A DNA stretch of 64,000 nucleotides from Strobilurus pachycystidiatus (GCA_019915135.1 JAHLMK010000003.1:310001-374000), one strand, 5' to 3'; shown: positions 45,451-58,783, numbered from the stretch's first letter. Program-made: numbers and translations. The notes: a model not told the origin generated them from the sequence alone.

Positions 45451-46305
45451 TCGCGGGCTTCAGAAACCTTCAAGTTGACGTCCAGCAGAAGTTTGAGGCG
45501 CAATTTTGGTGACTGGCTGCAAAGCACATTATGCCGAAATTTTCATGAACTGGGAGATAATAGACGTATGCTTGCGCTACTCACCAACCATCACCAATCA
45601 CAGAAAGAAACACGAAGACGCGACCAGAACGCGTATGCCCGGTCAATCGCGCTTCCATACTCGATAGTGCTTGACGCGACTCGGAGAGGCCAGGCTTCGA
45701 AGCGTCTCCAGGACGTGAAGGGACAAAGAGACTTCCAGACGCGGAGTTATGTTGGCCAGCACGGCTTCTGCTCTGCGTCGGACGCAGCGGCGCGTACTAT
45801 GAGACCACAGAAGCCATGACGAGAGCAAGGATCGTCGAGCATGAAAATCACGGAGCTTGTGATTCAAACAAGGCCAAAGCAGGCACGATTGCTTCTTCGC
45901 ATCCTACCATGCGCACACAGCTCCGCCCATCTCTGTCATGATAAATACGCACGACAGCCTCGCCCGCGCAGTCGCAGATGAAATGGACCTGCATCTTGTG
46001 CGCTGCACGTCGATGCGCGTCGTAGCCTAAACGCATCCTTCCGACGTCCACTTACTTACCTTTCGTTCATCGTCATGACTACGCGTGGGCAAACCTCTTG
46101 CTGTCGCCTAGCTTGACAGTATTGTTATTGGAATCTGTGCTATCCGGTGTCTTAGCGTCGGGGCAGTCAATGGGCCGTCCACTTCTAGCGTCGCAACTGA
46201 CACATCAGGCTTCCCAGAGATCTTCGACCTGCTCGCAACTTGTATATACAGGGATTTGTACTCGACTGGTATCCCTGCCTTTCGCATCGCTCTCTGTCTA
46301 CTCCC
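45451..46305. other. Intergenic between left arm and chitinase
   Basis: About 850 bp with no domain-bearing frame. It includes the chitinase promoter; a TATATACA stretch lies near 46242, about 60 bp before the start codon. Confidence 0.45.
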
Positions 46306-49300
46306 ATGATGGCGACAACTCTTGGGGTCGCCTTCCTCTTCTCGCTCTTTGTTCAAGATGCGCTTGCCGCCGATTGTACGACTACTACCGTCGGCCAGCC
46401 ATACTCCAACTGCTGGGACATTGCAGTGGGTGTTTCATCTGCAATGTCCTTCGCCCGAAATGACCATCCGCGATTTAGACTGCAGCGATGATCAGCACTG
46501 ATACGCTCGTTCAATATAACCCCGGGCTCGATTGTGGTGCTCTACTTTTGGGAGAAAAGCTTTGTGTCACAGCTGGTGACCTTCCGTCTTCTGGCCCTCC
46601 TCAAAATCCCGACGGATCATGCGCCACATACACTGTATGCCTTTGGATTGGATGGATCGTGCTCGTCTGATTCTGTCCCAAGGTTGCTACCGGCGACTAT
46701 TGCGCCCTCATTGGCTCCAAGGAAGGGATCACTGCGGCGCAAATAGAGCAGTTCAATGTCAACGTAGGTCTTCCGTCTTCTACTCGATGAGCATTGCGCT
46801 GACTGGGCCTTGTAGACCTACAAATGGAAAGGATGCTCCAAGATTCAGGTCGGCCAGGTCATCTGCGTGTCTACCGGTACCCCTCCTCAGATCCCCAGTT
46901 CGTTCACCCTTCCTTCATCTCTGATGTTCAATCGAGTTCAAAATACCTCTTCAGTCAACCCAGCTCTGCAATGCGGACCCGAATCCCCGAGCCGCGGCGA
47001 TTGCCCTCTCAAGGCCTGTTGCTCTGCCTTCGGCTTCTGTGGTATCACGCCTGAATTCTGCGACGCTGCACCAAACGGTGATCCTTGGTATACCTTCTTT
47101 CCTTTCAAAAGCCCCCCCGTAAGTATCTGATGTCTTCAACAGTATCTCAAACTGTGGTTACGCTACTCTACCGACCTGCGACGAATCTCAAATGACACGT
47201 AACGTTGGTTACTATGCCGGGTGGGCTGCGACGCGTACATGCGATCCTGTCAAAGTCTCGCAACTTGATCTCTCCGATCTCACTCACGTCATGTAAGTTT
47301 GACTTCGCCGCACATGCACTCCTTCAAGTCTTTCCGACTGACGATCTTCCTTCCAGTTACGCCTTCGCTGTCATCAAAGACGAGGGTACAATTGGCTTCG
47401 ACGATTCTGGTGATGGTGATCGTCTCAAAGAATTGGTGACGAAAGCTGGCAGTGATACCAAGGTAATGGTCGCTGTCGGCGGCTGGACGTTCTCGGAGGG
47501 CGCGAACAAGGATCGGTTTTCTACCATGATCAGCACCTCCATAACTCGTGCCACCTTTATCAGCTCGTGCAAGACCTTCATTGCGACATACGGGATCGCT
47601 GGGATTGACATCGATTTTGGTATGACTGTCATCTCTGATTGCTTTGAGGTATGAACACTGATCCGATGCCGCTAGAATACCCTGCCGCTATTGAACGTCA
47701 AGCGCCTCCCGCTGATGCGCCCAACCTAACTTTGTTCTTTGCCGAGTTCCGTGCTGGGCTTGGCAGCTCTCTCATTTCCTTGGCCACGCCCGCTGGATAC
47801 TGGTTCTTGAGAGGCTTCGAGCTGGACAAGATCACGAAGAACCTCGACTTCATTAACATGATGAGTTATGACTATCGTTGGTCGTTCTTCCTCGTATCCT
47901 CCATCCTCATTCTGACGGTGTCGCTCAGACGGTCCCTGGGACACCACTGTTGCAGGATCAAACTCCACCGCCGAACCCCAATCCTCGCTTCTCGACATGA
48001 CCGATTCGGCGAAGCTCTACGTCAAGGCCGGCGTTGACCTCAAGAAGATCAACCTCGGTCTTGCCTGGTACGGACGTACCTACGCGCTCGGAGACCGCAA
48101 CTGCGCCGGGTATGGATGCGATATGAGTGGTGGTGGCCAGAAGGGAAAGTGCACAGGCGAGAGTAAGCCTTATACTCCCTTCCGTTTTCTTTCTTGCCAT
48201 TGAGGTTCACCTTCCCCTCGTCAGGTGGTGTCCTAGGCGGATTCGAGGTGACGGACATCATGATGGAGGCCGAGGTCCGACCTGTCCTGGATACCAAGTC
48301 GCAGACTAGGTGGTTCAACTACAACGGCGACTTGATCACCTTTGATGATGAAGAGACTCGCGCGGCCAAGGCGAAATGGGCTGTGAGTACTTGATCCGTT
48401 TCTCAAGCATACGTCCCCGACACTGTTCCTCTAGGGCGAAACCTGCTTCGGCGGGACCATGATCTGGTCTATCGACCAGCAGCTACCCAAGGGTATGTAG
48501 CGCTGAGTCCCTTGTGTTTCTATTTGACATGTCCTCTGCAGATGGTGCCATCCCCGGAGAAGGCATCAAAGTCGAAACGTCGTTAAATGACAAACTTGGC
48601 GCGTACTGGTCAACACCAGCTCAATCTACTGACTGTGCCAGTTACGGAACTCGTGCGTTACTTGTCCGTGGATTCACTATCGGTCTGACTATGCTCTGGG
48701 TAGGCCAATGGCGGGCAAGGTTGTGGAATATCCCGCGTGGCTATGATTGGGTCAAGGCTTGTCAAGAGAGTCCCGTCACCATCAACGGTGTTCGTTATGA
48801 GAAGTGGGTTGCAAGATATCCAGCGGCGCTTCAAAGGGCTTACCTCCGGAGACAGACCTGACCAGTGCGACGATCAAGGCTTTAGCGGTGGTGTCATTGG
48901 CATGTGGTACGTCAGCAGCCCCGACGACAGTCACTGCACCCCGCACTGGGGCAGTCTGGGTGATGACGGCTGTACCGGTTTCGGTAAACATCGCTGGTGG
49001 TCTCGCCTCTGGTATGTGCGCTCGATTGATCACATCGCCACATATCGATGTTCTTTCGATAGGGGTATCACTAGCGGCGTTGATTGGTTCAAAATGTGCG
49101 CCACCACGCCCATCGACATCGGTGGGACAAGATATAACAAGTTGGTTTCGCTGGATGTTTCCAGCCTTCAAAACAAACTAAATCTCTCGTCTGATAGTCC
49201 TAACACTTGTGATGACCAGTCGTTCTACGGCGGAGAGATTGGGAGTTTGTCGTTCAACTGTCCACTGGTGTGGTGCCTGATCTGTTTATAGTCTGGATCG

Positions 49301-50886
49301 TCGACGATGATGGTTGCAAAGGCTCTTGGGGTGACATGAAGTCAAACTCGATAACGCCGTGTCCGAACGCTCAACTGACGAATATTGCTACCTTTCCAGG
49401 GACAACGGATGCGCTCACACCCTTGGCCGTCGTGAATGGTCTAGCAAGCTTTTTGATATCATAGGATCATGGGAGGTGCTCTGACTGTCGACTGAGCGGT
49501 GTCCGTTTGTTCCATACTCAATTTCTTGTCCAGGATGCCTGTAACAATCGTAATGCCGTAGTCGGAGATGAGTACTTCGAGAAGCCAACGTGAGTTTTCT
49601 TGCTCGACTACATACAGGATTTCTGACATGTATTGTCATGCAGGAAATGTGAGAAGCACGTCAGTGAGTTGTTCCAATCCGTCGTATTTCCACCAGACGA
49701 ACTCAACATATGTGAAGCCGGTATCTGGGGCATCTTTGAAACTCAGGACACGACGTGTGGTGTCCCTCCTTGCCCCGATAATAAAGTATGGGACTACAAG
49801 AATGCCGGATGCTCCGACTGCAGCGGTACGGCCTATGTCTCGACGTATGTTCACGGTGTCTCACTCTTCTTCATAGGAAAGTCTCGACTTCTCAGTGCCG
49901 CGGCTGTGTCAGTTTCAGAACGCGACAACATTTCACCTCAGCTGGCCAATCACACCAAGTATGCTCGTGCCACTAACTCAACCCTTGCCCTTGCAGGATA
50001 CCGCCGGCACCAAGCTTCCTCACACCGTCGATCATACAGTCTTCCTTCCACCAGTGGCACCAACTCAACACTTGCCTTCAGCGCGCTGGAGAAGCGCGAT
50101 AAGTGGTGTAGTCCGTTCTGGCTCCCCCGTCCTCAACCCGACTTGTTTCCTCAAATACCAGCCGCTTGGCAAGGTCTCGAAGCGGAAGGTCCATCTGCCG
50201 CAGAGATAGCCGCGTCTACAGACGTTCAGCGTGCATTTCAGGTATCTTGCTGTCGCTTCGCATTGTCTACCGCAACTGACATACCTCAAGGAAGCTTGGA
50301 ACGACTCGTTCAACACACGAACTACGGCTCAGGAAACTGGTGGCTGGATTTACGCTGACCCTAACAGTACGTCTCACTGACGATGTTTCATTATGATTGC
50401 CGTCAATGTGGGTGTCTTATAGATCCCTCGCGCATCTTTGTCCGTCGTGCTCCTCGCGATCGTTCAAGGCCAATGAATCAACTACGCCCTGATTCAAATG
50501 TTGCTGCCGGAATCGATCTTTGGTCCCCAGAAAGCGCTTCTGGTCGTGCGCCACCTGCAGGTTTTGTGATTGTCGCCACGTTCCACACCCATCCTGTTCG
50601 TAATTTCATGAAAAACTTCTTGACACTGAAATCGATATCTCTGTCAGATGGGGGAATCGTATGGCGGAGACGCTGCCATCCCCTCGACTGCCGACCACAT
50701 TAACGCTTGGGCTCGGTACGCTCTTTCGGCTCTCTCTCTCTCTCTCTCTCTCTCTTGATACACAGCTGATCGTCCCGCAGTGGCGTCCCCGGGATTATCA
50801 TCAATCGTCGTGGGGTCGTCGGCTATGGTCCTTTACGTCGCGCTCAGATGAATGCGCCACAAGGCTATCCAAACTCGTCAGTTTGA
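46306..50886 (+). CDS. LysM/hevein/GH18 chitinase with C-terminal JAB/JAMM-like domain
   Basis: Many exons from ATG 46306 to TGA 50884-50886, roughly 1,200 residues. Signal peptide MMATTLGVAFLFSLFVQDAL. Two LysM-like modules (NCWDIA...ISTDTLVQYNPGLDC; TAAQIEQFN...WKGCSKIQVGQVICV). A hevein-type chitin-binding domain (GDCPLKACCSAFGFCGITPEFC). GH18 barrel: RNVGYYAGWAATRTC, VMVAVGGWTFS, catalytic GIDIDF joined over an intron to EYP (DxDxE), MMSYDYR, and GLAWYGRTYAL. Then two Cys-containing repeats (YDWVKACQESPVTING; VDWFKMCATTPIDIGG). Near the end, AWNDSFNTRTTAQETGGWIY, VIVATFHTHP spliced to MGESYGGD, and STADHINAWARGVPGIII. The HTHP plus SxxD pattern fits a JAB/JAMM-like metal site. This is a subgroup C chitinase related to killer-toxin alpha subunits. 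Exon borders between 48.6 and 50.1 kb are uncertain. Confidence 0.82.
50731..50754. repeat. (TC)n microsatellite inside the last chitinase intron
   Basis: Twelve TC dinucleotides in the intron between the INAWARG exon halves. Such a polypyrimidine run lies upstream of the CCGCAG acceptor. Confidence 0.8.
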
Positions 50887-52077
50887 CCTATTCAATAGTG
50901 AAAGGTAGCTTAGTTATCCCTAGGAATGAGGAGTGGCTCCATCAAGGAGGTCAAGGTACTCGTCTGGGTAATTGGACTCCGGACGACGCACCAAATCAGC
51001 AAGAGTAAACTTTTCGGTCGCCCTATCTCTCTCTCTCTCATTCGATAGCACAGTATCAGATTCTTTGATCTATAGTAAACTATGTTATATGCATGTATTC
51101 CAGAGCGACCGCGTACCGTGTGCTTCAGCCAGCCTCTATCAGAGTTGTACACGAAAAAAGACTACATGTTGCACCGCCTTGTAGGAGCATATCGAACAGT
51201 TGCATTGGCAGCGTCACAAGGCACCGTCATGGGAACGTTCTAAGTGTACCCCGTTCGAATATTTGCAGATTATGCAATCCAGTCAGCTCAGTCAAAAGAT
51301 CTACCAGCTTTGATTCGTCACTTGGCTCCGTGTCATGAACTTTTACCGTTCTAATGAACACAACAGCGGATACCGCCGACCCAACGCTGAACCCCGTCGG
51401 CCGAATGTGGCACCCATCAGTGTCTTCCGCGAATCCAATACAGACCGCCCCACCATCCCTCGGGACGAACAAGAAATCCTCGGCTCGCGCACATCAGCAC
51501 ATAGTATAATATATATACGTCTCCACGATTACTTTACTAATTTACGCCCGCAGTCCGTCCATCTGTCTGTCTGTCTGTCTAAACTAAAAAAGAGTGTGAT
51601 ATGTACTATAACCGTAAACCGTAACCCGAAGAAAGGATATGTATGGAAAGATTCAATGCCAAAGCTATTATTAGTCCGTCCAAAAAAGAAACAAAGATAG
51701 CGAATGTGATGAGTGAGAGTGAGGAGAGCATCAGACGAGTTGAGGTGGATGGAGTGAGGGAGAAGAAAAGAGCACTTAAGCCCGATAAAATTATTACATC
51801 GTGAGGAGGGTATATTTGAATGAACACTTGTTATGTGTGGTTATGAGATATGTGCGACGTGCGTGGGGGACGGGAGGGTGCGTGTGATTCCGGGCTTGTA
51901 AGAACTAGTTCATATGTCGTGAGCAGGTGGGGTGGGGGTGGGGAGGGGGCAGGGAGGCTTTTATGTTATGGTAAAAACACGTCGGCTCAAACGAAGAACT
52001 GAGTACTAAAAGAAGGAAGGGACACGGTCGCGTCAATCAGCAATGCAGAAAGGGACAAAGGAAAAGGGAAAGACGTA
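50887..52077. other. Intergenic between convergent genes
   Basis: About 1.2 kb between the stop codons of the chitinase and the BNI4-like gene. Contains a (CTGT)n run near 51563 and a G-rich stretch near 51930. No gene supported. Confidence 0.5.
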
Positions 52078-54991
52078 CTAGATCCGACTAGCGGCGTGCA
52101 CCTCCATCTCTTCCATTTTATACGAGTTCATCTCCTCCTTGATCCGCTGCGCCAACTGCGGCGTAAGCCGACTCCACGTCGCCGGCTCGCTCCTGCGGTC
52201 GTACACGTTCGCGCTGAACGTATCGTAAACAGAAAGGTTGCTCGCAAACGCAAGTCGTTTGCTCGGCGCAGTCGCGGATCGGTGCGTCAGCGTCGGTGCC
52301 GAGGTGAGCATCGTCGAGAGCGCGGGCGCGGATGAGTTGAGGTTCGGGTGGTTGAAGATGGAAGACGCCTTCTCTGGTATGGGGGCATGCAGGCTGGCGG
52401 GACTCTCCGGCTCGTTCCGAGGAGAATCCAAGCTAAGGCGCGCCACTGAGGTGTCGAATGACAGCGGCGGTAGAGAAGGCGCGGAGGGATTTTGGCCATG
52501 CGCCGATGAATGCGAAGGATGCCTCACCAGGCCGTCGATGTGATCCGGGTCCGGTGAAGGTATCCGAGCCAGAGGTCCAAGTTCGGTCTGGCCAGAATGT
52601 GAGTTGTAAGAGTTGGACCGTAGGCGGTTGCCCCCAGTATTATGTGACGTGTTATCGGCAAGATAGGCTTGTTGATCGTATGTGCTGGCATCTACAAATG
52701 AATTGTCAGAGAAAGAGCAACGAGGAAACAACTGAGAACAAACATTTGAGAATACCCTTGGCTGGCGTTCGTGTCCGCTCAACACTGCGCCGTACATCGA
52801 CAGCCCAAGGATCGTGATCATCCTGCCGGTAGTCGTCCTCGTCCTCTATACTGACGCGGTCCAAGCCCTGCCGTATCGTCACATCCTCCTCCTCCTCGCC
52901 CTCGCCCTCTCCCCAATCCTCATCGTCGTCCCAGCCGTCCGCGTGCATACTAGGACCAGCCTGCGTTGCAAAATGTCCATCATCACTATCGTCGTCGTCC
53001 TCTTCCACAAACACACGCGTCCCATCCTCGTTCACCCTCATCCGTCCACCTCCACCCTTCACTGGCGACGCAGAGCCCTGTCTGTTCGTCGTATTTTTGT
53101 CCCACGCTGCGACACCAGAGCCAGAGGCGCCATTCACCTTGGCCGCGTTCGCGTTCGCAACGGCAGCAGCCTCGGCCTCCTTCTGCGCCTTGGCCTGCGC
53201 CGCCGCCTCCGCATTCGTCTTGAGCGTATGCTGGCGAGCGAGCTTGGCAGCCGGACTCAGGCCGTTCATCTCCGTCCCGACGCTCCAGTCGCTACTGCTC
53301 GACCTATCGAGCTCGGCGGTGACATGCGACACGCTCGCCTCGCTGGCGGACCCCTTCGCGTTCCCCTTCTTGTCCTTCTTCTTCCCTTTCTTATCGCCGC
53401 TGCCGCCCTCCTTATCCTTGTCCTTGTCCTTGTCCTTGAACAATGACGTGATGCCGGCCAAGGAATTGCGCCTCGCGAGTTTGCCCATGGAACCCAGTTT
53501 TCGGATCATGACACTAGCACTGCTGACAGTCGAGGAAAGCGAAATGTTATCGGTGCTGGCGTTGAGTCGCGAGCTGAAGAGCGAGGCGGCTCTGCCCTTC
53601 TTCTTGGTCTGGACGGTGGAGGGCGCTCGTGTCGATGCATCGTCGCCGCCGCTATCTGGACTGCGAACACCGCCGCCAGAGGTAGAACCCACAGCAGAAC
53701 CGATGTTGATCGGTGTCTTTGGCTTCTTGGAATCGCTGCCGGACTGAAGGGCGTCCTCCTCCTCTTCCTCCTTGAGCGTCTGAGCGGCATTGAGCGAAAG
53801 GGCGCGCCGTAGCCTGCCTTTGAGACCGCCACTGCGAATCATGCTCGCAGTGGGAGTTTCCAGCATGGCGGCTAAATCGCTGTCATCACGAGACATCCGT
53901 TTCTCGGACGCGGTAAAGTTGCCTTGCGATAAGGGAGAAGGACGCGCCGGACGTGGATTGGGGGCCGACGAGGCGGATGCCGGCGAAGGAGCGGAAGACG
54001 AGGAAGATGCCGAAGACGCCGCTGGACGATTAGACGTCGCAGTCGAGCTGTTCGACGAGGAGGACACCGAGCGATTGTGGGGAGGAGCACGTGGCTGGCT
54101 AGGTGGGGCAGCCGTGGCAGGGGATGTGGAGGATGACGCCGGCGCCGCGCGCGATGAGCTGTTGGCGGTGGGCGCAGGCGGGCCCGGTCTTGAGCGCACA
54201 CTGCCGTTGGCAGACGGGACATTATGCCCGCTTTTGCCGCTCTGATTGCTGTTTGTGCGCTGGCGCGAGCTGTGCGACGAGTTGACCGAGGATGTCGAGC
54301 CGGATGCGTCGGGTCGAGCGTATGGCGGATTCGGTGCGCCGCCCGAGCGCCACTCGGCGGGCTCGGTCGTCTGGGATCCCTGCCGGGTCGGGCGTCGGTA
54401 CGGGTGAAAGCCGGGATACTGCTGTTGGCCGTGTGGCGGCTGTTGCTGTTGCTGCTGGTGGTCGCTGCTGCGATGCTGCGGTGGAGGAGGGGTACCGCTC
54501 GGAAACGGATTGAACACGTTGGCGTGGGCAAAGTAGTCGTTGTTGCCAACGGGCCTCTGAGTCGGCGGCGTGTGGTGCGGAAACTGTTGCTGCTGGGCGT
54601 TCATCATCATCTGGTGGTACGCCCACTGCGCGAGCTGCGCGTTGGCGGGATCAAAGTACGGCGCGGCGGGATGCGGGTACGCCTGCTGCGGCTGCGGCTG
54701 GCCTGGGTGGTTTTGCGGGTAGAACGTCGGGTAGAATGGCTGCGCGGCAATCGACGGCGTCCACGCTCCCTGCGGCTGCTGGTTCACCGCATATGGATAA
54801 GGCTGCGCGGCCGCCGTCTGCGCCGGGGGCGACTGATAGCCCGATGATGGCGCATGCCCGGGGGCTGTGTGGCTGCTGGCGCTGCCTGTCGTCGGCGGGT
54901 GCTCGTTCGCTGGCGACGAGCGCTGTTTGGGGATGTCCATGGTCGAGTCTCTCGGGGAATACTGCCAGTCCGGAGGTGCGAGAACGGCCAT
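52078..54991 (-). CDS. BNI4-like low-complexity scaffold with PP1-docking motif
   Basis: Two exons: ATG 54991 (MAVLAPPDWQYSPRDS) to about 52743, then an intron (GTATTC donor, TTTGTAG acceptor) and a last exon to TAG 52078-52080. About 950 residues, mostly disordered: Pro/Gln-rich (FYPTFYPQNHPGQPQPQQ), Ser-rich tracts, Lys/Asp repeats (FKDKDKDKDKEGG), an Ala/Glu coil, and acidic runs. The conserved part is the C terminus: KRLAFASNLSVYDTFSANVY, then EPATWSRLTPQLAQRIKEEM and NSYKMEEMEVH. This matches the end of fungal BNI4-type proteins, where an RVxF-like motif (here RLAF) docks protein phosphatase 1 and the LTPxLAQxIKxELN block is conserved. Such proteins tether chitin synthase regulators and PP1 to septins. 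A longer N terminus is possible. Confidence 0.75.
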
Positions 54992-57179
54992 CCGCACGGA
55001 ATGCAGGTCCGGTTCGTCTGGTGGGCGGCGGCGGGGAGGGCGATGGCGGGAGCGATGGCGGCGGCGACGATGGCAGCAATGAAGAGGGTGGAACGATGCG
55101 CGTGTCAGTGGGTGGTGCTGATCGCTGTGCCCGAGCACATACCGCTTTTGGGGGTTCGTGGCGCACGAGCTCGGCGTCTGGCACGGCGTCGGCAGCCAGC
55201 AGCAGTCAAGAGTCCGTGGTCGATGTTGTCAACGACGACGAAAACGCCCTGTCGCAATCATATCAGCCACTATTATGTAATTCAGTGCCATCACACGTTG
55301 TCACGCCCATGCCCAAATCCAGCGCGTCCACGCCTTGTGGCTCTCGGCTACTCAACGAATTGTATCGAGCGGATTCGAGCCCGCATTCTTGCGATATTGT
55401 AATTTGGTGTGGCCAGCTCTTCTAGCTGTTTATCTCGCTGTCCGTACCCTTCTTCCATCGGTCCCTTCCTGATCCGCCCCTCGGCACCTACCGCCTATTC
55501 CTTCCCGCCTCCTTCTCGAAGCAGTGTACTGGACATCTCACACGACTTGCCATACTTCTCACACTCATATCCTGCTTGTATAAATACTGATTGATGTGTG
55601 CACTTGACTTGGTCATCATCATCAGCTCCCACGACGCAGCTGTTATTAGTCTAGCGCCACCGCCGCCACGTTCCTTCTGCGGTACCGCACCAGGACCTCA
55701 TTCCTTCGGCTTCAAATGCACCACATCGCATGCAGGTTCTTCGGGGCGCCCTACTGCCCGTCGTGTCCTGATACACTCCGGGCGCATCCCTGATATCCTA
55801 ATTTCCGTCTGCACTTGATTCACTGATGCAACTCCACTGATTCACTGACTTCGGGGTCGGATTGCCGCTCATAGCCGATAAAGACGGCGCTCGATCTAGT
55901 AGTACATGCGCGATGCTCACTCATACATGATACACACGGGGTCGCGCGCCCGCTCTGAACAAGGATAGCCCATCAGAGAACGCCGGTACGCATACCTCCG
56001 ACGGGGGTCATCGTGTGATGAGGGACGGATATACGGGTGGTGACAGGCATGAGGTGACAGCGCATATGCAAAGTAGACTGACCATAGATAACGGCTGAGC
56101 AGCTGCAGGGAGACGTGTGGTCATTCTAGGCAGGTCTGCCGCACACTGCGCGGAAAGAGCTGCTATGTCACATCAACTAGCGGAAGAAAATTGGGTCGTG
56201 GTTCAAAGGGCATACATGCTGGTGCTCCAATCGACGAGCTCTCTAGAAACCTATAGGTGAGGCGGACGCTCTAGAATAGAATTTGGAGAAGCATACGAAA
56301 GCACTGTAAATCAAACAAAATGAGGTAGAGAGCCGAGGCGCAGGAAGACAGCGCACAACTTACGGGCGTCTTCAAGAGGGAAGCATACTCGCGTGTCAAG
56401 ATGGAAGTAAAACCACGTCTCTGGGTCAGTGTAAGAGAGCTGCAGATAAGACTGTGGCAAAAATTGCCGCTGATGAAGAGACATAGGTTGAGCAGAGCGT
56501 TCGAGACGAGTAGAAAGACATGAACAGTCGTGTTTGAGGGCATGGCAAAGCGAAGAGGATCCACCAGATGATTGCAAGAAGGGTTTGGTTCCGTCTGATC
56601 CCGTTTCGTTTCCCGCGAGGAAGTAAGTTAGGATCCCATGCAAACACTCCGATCCACATCGTACGAATGATTGCTGAGAAATATTGTGTGCTCGTGGGGT
56701 AAGACGAAGGGGAATGTGATCGTGCCTTGTGGCACTGTCGCACTTTGGTTATGTTTCGATCACACGACTTGCTCCACCATCTTCCTTCCTTCGCGACTTT
56801 TGACCGGTCTTCGATGTGTAGAACTTGCCAGGCCCTATGAACTCAGCTCAAGATAACGAAGCATGAACAGATCTGTCCCCAGGCTCGTATCACGCGATGC
56901 TTTCCTCCCAAAACTGGATGATGCTGCAGGGAGATTAATTTAGAAGGCTTTTTAGTGCATATCGCAGCGGCGTAAGGACTTCTATAGACCAGATGTACGG
57001 TACGATGTACTCATCTCACTTCCACCACAGATGCGACGCGACTGGTATGGCATACGCGCGCTCTCTTCGCGCGTTCTCTTCGATATAGTGTAGTGGGCGA
57101 TCAACATGGACTCGGAGCCCCGCTAGTGTACGTCCTCGTCTGACACTCCACTCTGAACATAGAGCTGAAAATGTTGCAG
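54992..57179. other. Long intergenic stretch, no supported gene
   Basis: About 2.2 kb. The first 300 bp is the BNI4-like gene's promoter. A minus-strand frame at 56311-56643 and overlapping frames show no domain. I see no transposon ends or RNA gene. Confidence 0.45.
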
Positions 57180-57396
57180 CCCACGACGGAAGACCTCCCG
57201 ACGAAATACCACTTCAGGCAATTTCATGCCTCTTTGACCAGCGCACATGGCGATGGACAAAGACCACTTCCATAACGGGTTATTCTGTGCCACTCACCCT
57301 AATTGCTTGCCACTCGTCTTGACTGGGCCTCCTGACATACCATATTCAGCTATGCAAAATGACAGACCCTGCGAATTGCTTTTCGTTCAGACTGCA

Positions 57397-57401
57397 TATA
57401 A
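57397..57401 (+). promoter_or_regulatory. TATA box of right-arm zinc-finger gene
   Basis: GCATATAAGGACGCTGGCTG is conserved with the left arm (minus strand near 45220-45241) and lies about 125 bp before the ATG at 57527. Confidence 0.5.
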
Positions 57402-57526
57402 GGACGCTGGCTGGCTATGTTTTCTCCAGCAACTTCCCCGGCTTCACCTGCGCTATCGGACCAACATCCTCTCCATCCCGTTATCCCAGTCCCAATCTCA
57501 TCTCCAATTATCCCTCGTAAATCACA

Positions 57527-58682
57527 ATGTCTACCACACCATCCCCTGCTTTTGTGAGTGCCCATCCCGCCCCTTGTCCAAATTCGGACGCGCCTTATTG
57601 TCGTCGGGAATCGATCGCTGACGCAACACTCTTTTGTTCTCCTTCAGGCATGCCCGCACCCTACCTGCACACGGGTCTTCGAGCGCCGCAGGGACATGAA
57701 GCGCCATATCGCTACGCATGATCCCAAGACGAAACGCTTCGTCTGCCCTTTCCCCGGCTGTGGCCATGCCGCACGCCAGAACTCGAACTTGATGACACAT
57801 GTCAAGAAGTGAGTGGCCTATACAATCTGCGGTATGATTTACTGATGATCTAACAGACACACGAATACGAAGGATCTCGTCTGCCCCGAGGACGGGTGCC
57901 ATTTCGCGACCGGTGACCCGTCTGGGTTCATCCGCCATCGCCAGCGCAAGCACCAGTACAAGGCGAAGCCCACCACCAAGCGCATTCGCTACTCGAAGGA
58001 GGCCTTCGTCCCTGCTCCCTACTCCGACTCCGACTCCAGCTCCAACTCTTCGTCGTCGTCGAGCTCCCCTCCCACTCCCATCGAGTCGACATTCAAACTC
58101 GAGTTCGAGTATGAGCAGACATTCGCGTTTGATGAGTACTCCTTCATGCAAGAGGCTGCGAAGCTCCTCGTGCCCGCCGTGGACACCATCCCTGCCCTTG
58201 ATACCACGATGGACTTTCCCGTCGACTGGAGCGCGCTCACCACCGGCATGGGCTTCGAGTTTCCGAGTCCGAGTCCCGCCTCCTACTTTGACGCAGAGCC
58301 ATACATGTCCCATTCAACGTCGATGCCGTCCTTCCCAGAGCCAGAGTTCGCACCTGTTGCGTACAACTACGACTATTCCGCCTCCTATCGCGACCCGTCG
58401 GAGCCAGTCGTGTCCCAGTCGAAGTTGATGTCGCCCTCCCCAGAGCTAGCGTTCGCGTCTGCAGCGTACGACTACGATTACATTCCGGACTTCGCTTCCC
58501 AGCACTATGTGCCAGAGCAGGTCCTCACCGACTTCATCCAGTCGGATGCCTACTTTTACGCTGCGGATCCGAGTGCCTACTCGCCGCCATCGTTCGAAGT
58601 GCAATGGGTGCAACCTCCGTCCGCGCAGAACGGTCTATACCCAGCTATGCCCGCTCCTCCTCTTCCTATGTGGAGGGTGTAG
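57527..58682 (+). CDS. C2H2 zinc-finger regulator with acidic/Tyr-rich tail, right-arm copy
   Basis: Exons 57527-57553 (MSTTPSPAF), 57648-57808 and 57857-58682. Near-identical fingers to the left-arm gene (ACPHPTCTRVFERRRDM; CPFPGCGHAARQNSNLM; CPEDGCHFATGDPSGFI). The tail is similar but longer, with changed residues and a distinct end (AQNGLYPAMPAPPLPMWRV, where the left copy ends STQNGSW). It keeps SFMQEAAKLLVPAVDTIPAL and YAADPSAYSPPSFEVQW. Product about 335 residues. Likely a transcription factor; both copies look functional. Confidence 0.87.
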
Positions 58683-58783
58683 TCACATCTTTGCCGCACG
58701 CCCAAGTCTCACATCCCGACACCCGACTTCCGATGATACGTCTCGCGCCTCCATGTACAGGACTAGTTGCGTCGCTCAGACCC

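Noticed and set aside
53097..53747. 216-codon plus-strand frame (and others at 52.8-55.4 kb)
   Set aside because: Antisense shadows of the low-complexity coding region of the BNI4-like gene.
55360..55400. B-box-like GGATTCGAGCC suggesting a tRNA
   Set aside because: No matching A box or cloverleaf could be formed around it.
56271..56743. Overlapping minus-strand frames, considered as an MLKL-family N-terminal relic
   Set aside because: Helical text is only superficially similar; none of the diagnostic core motifs is present.
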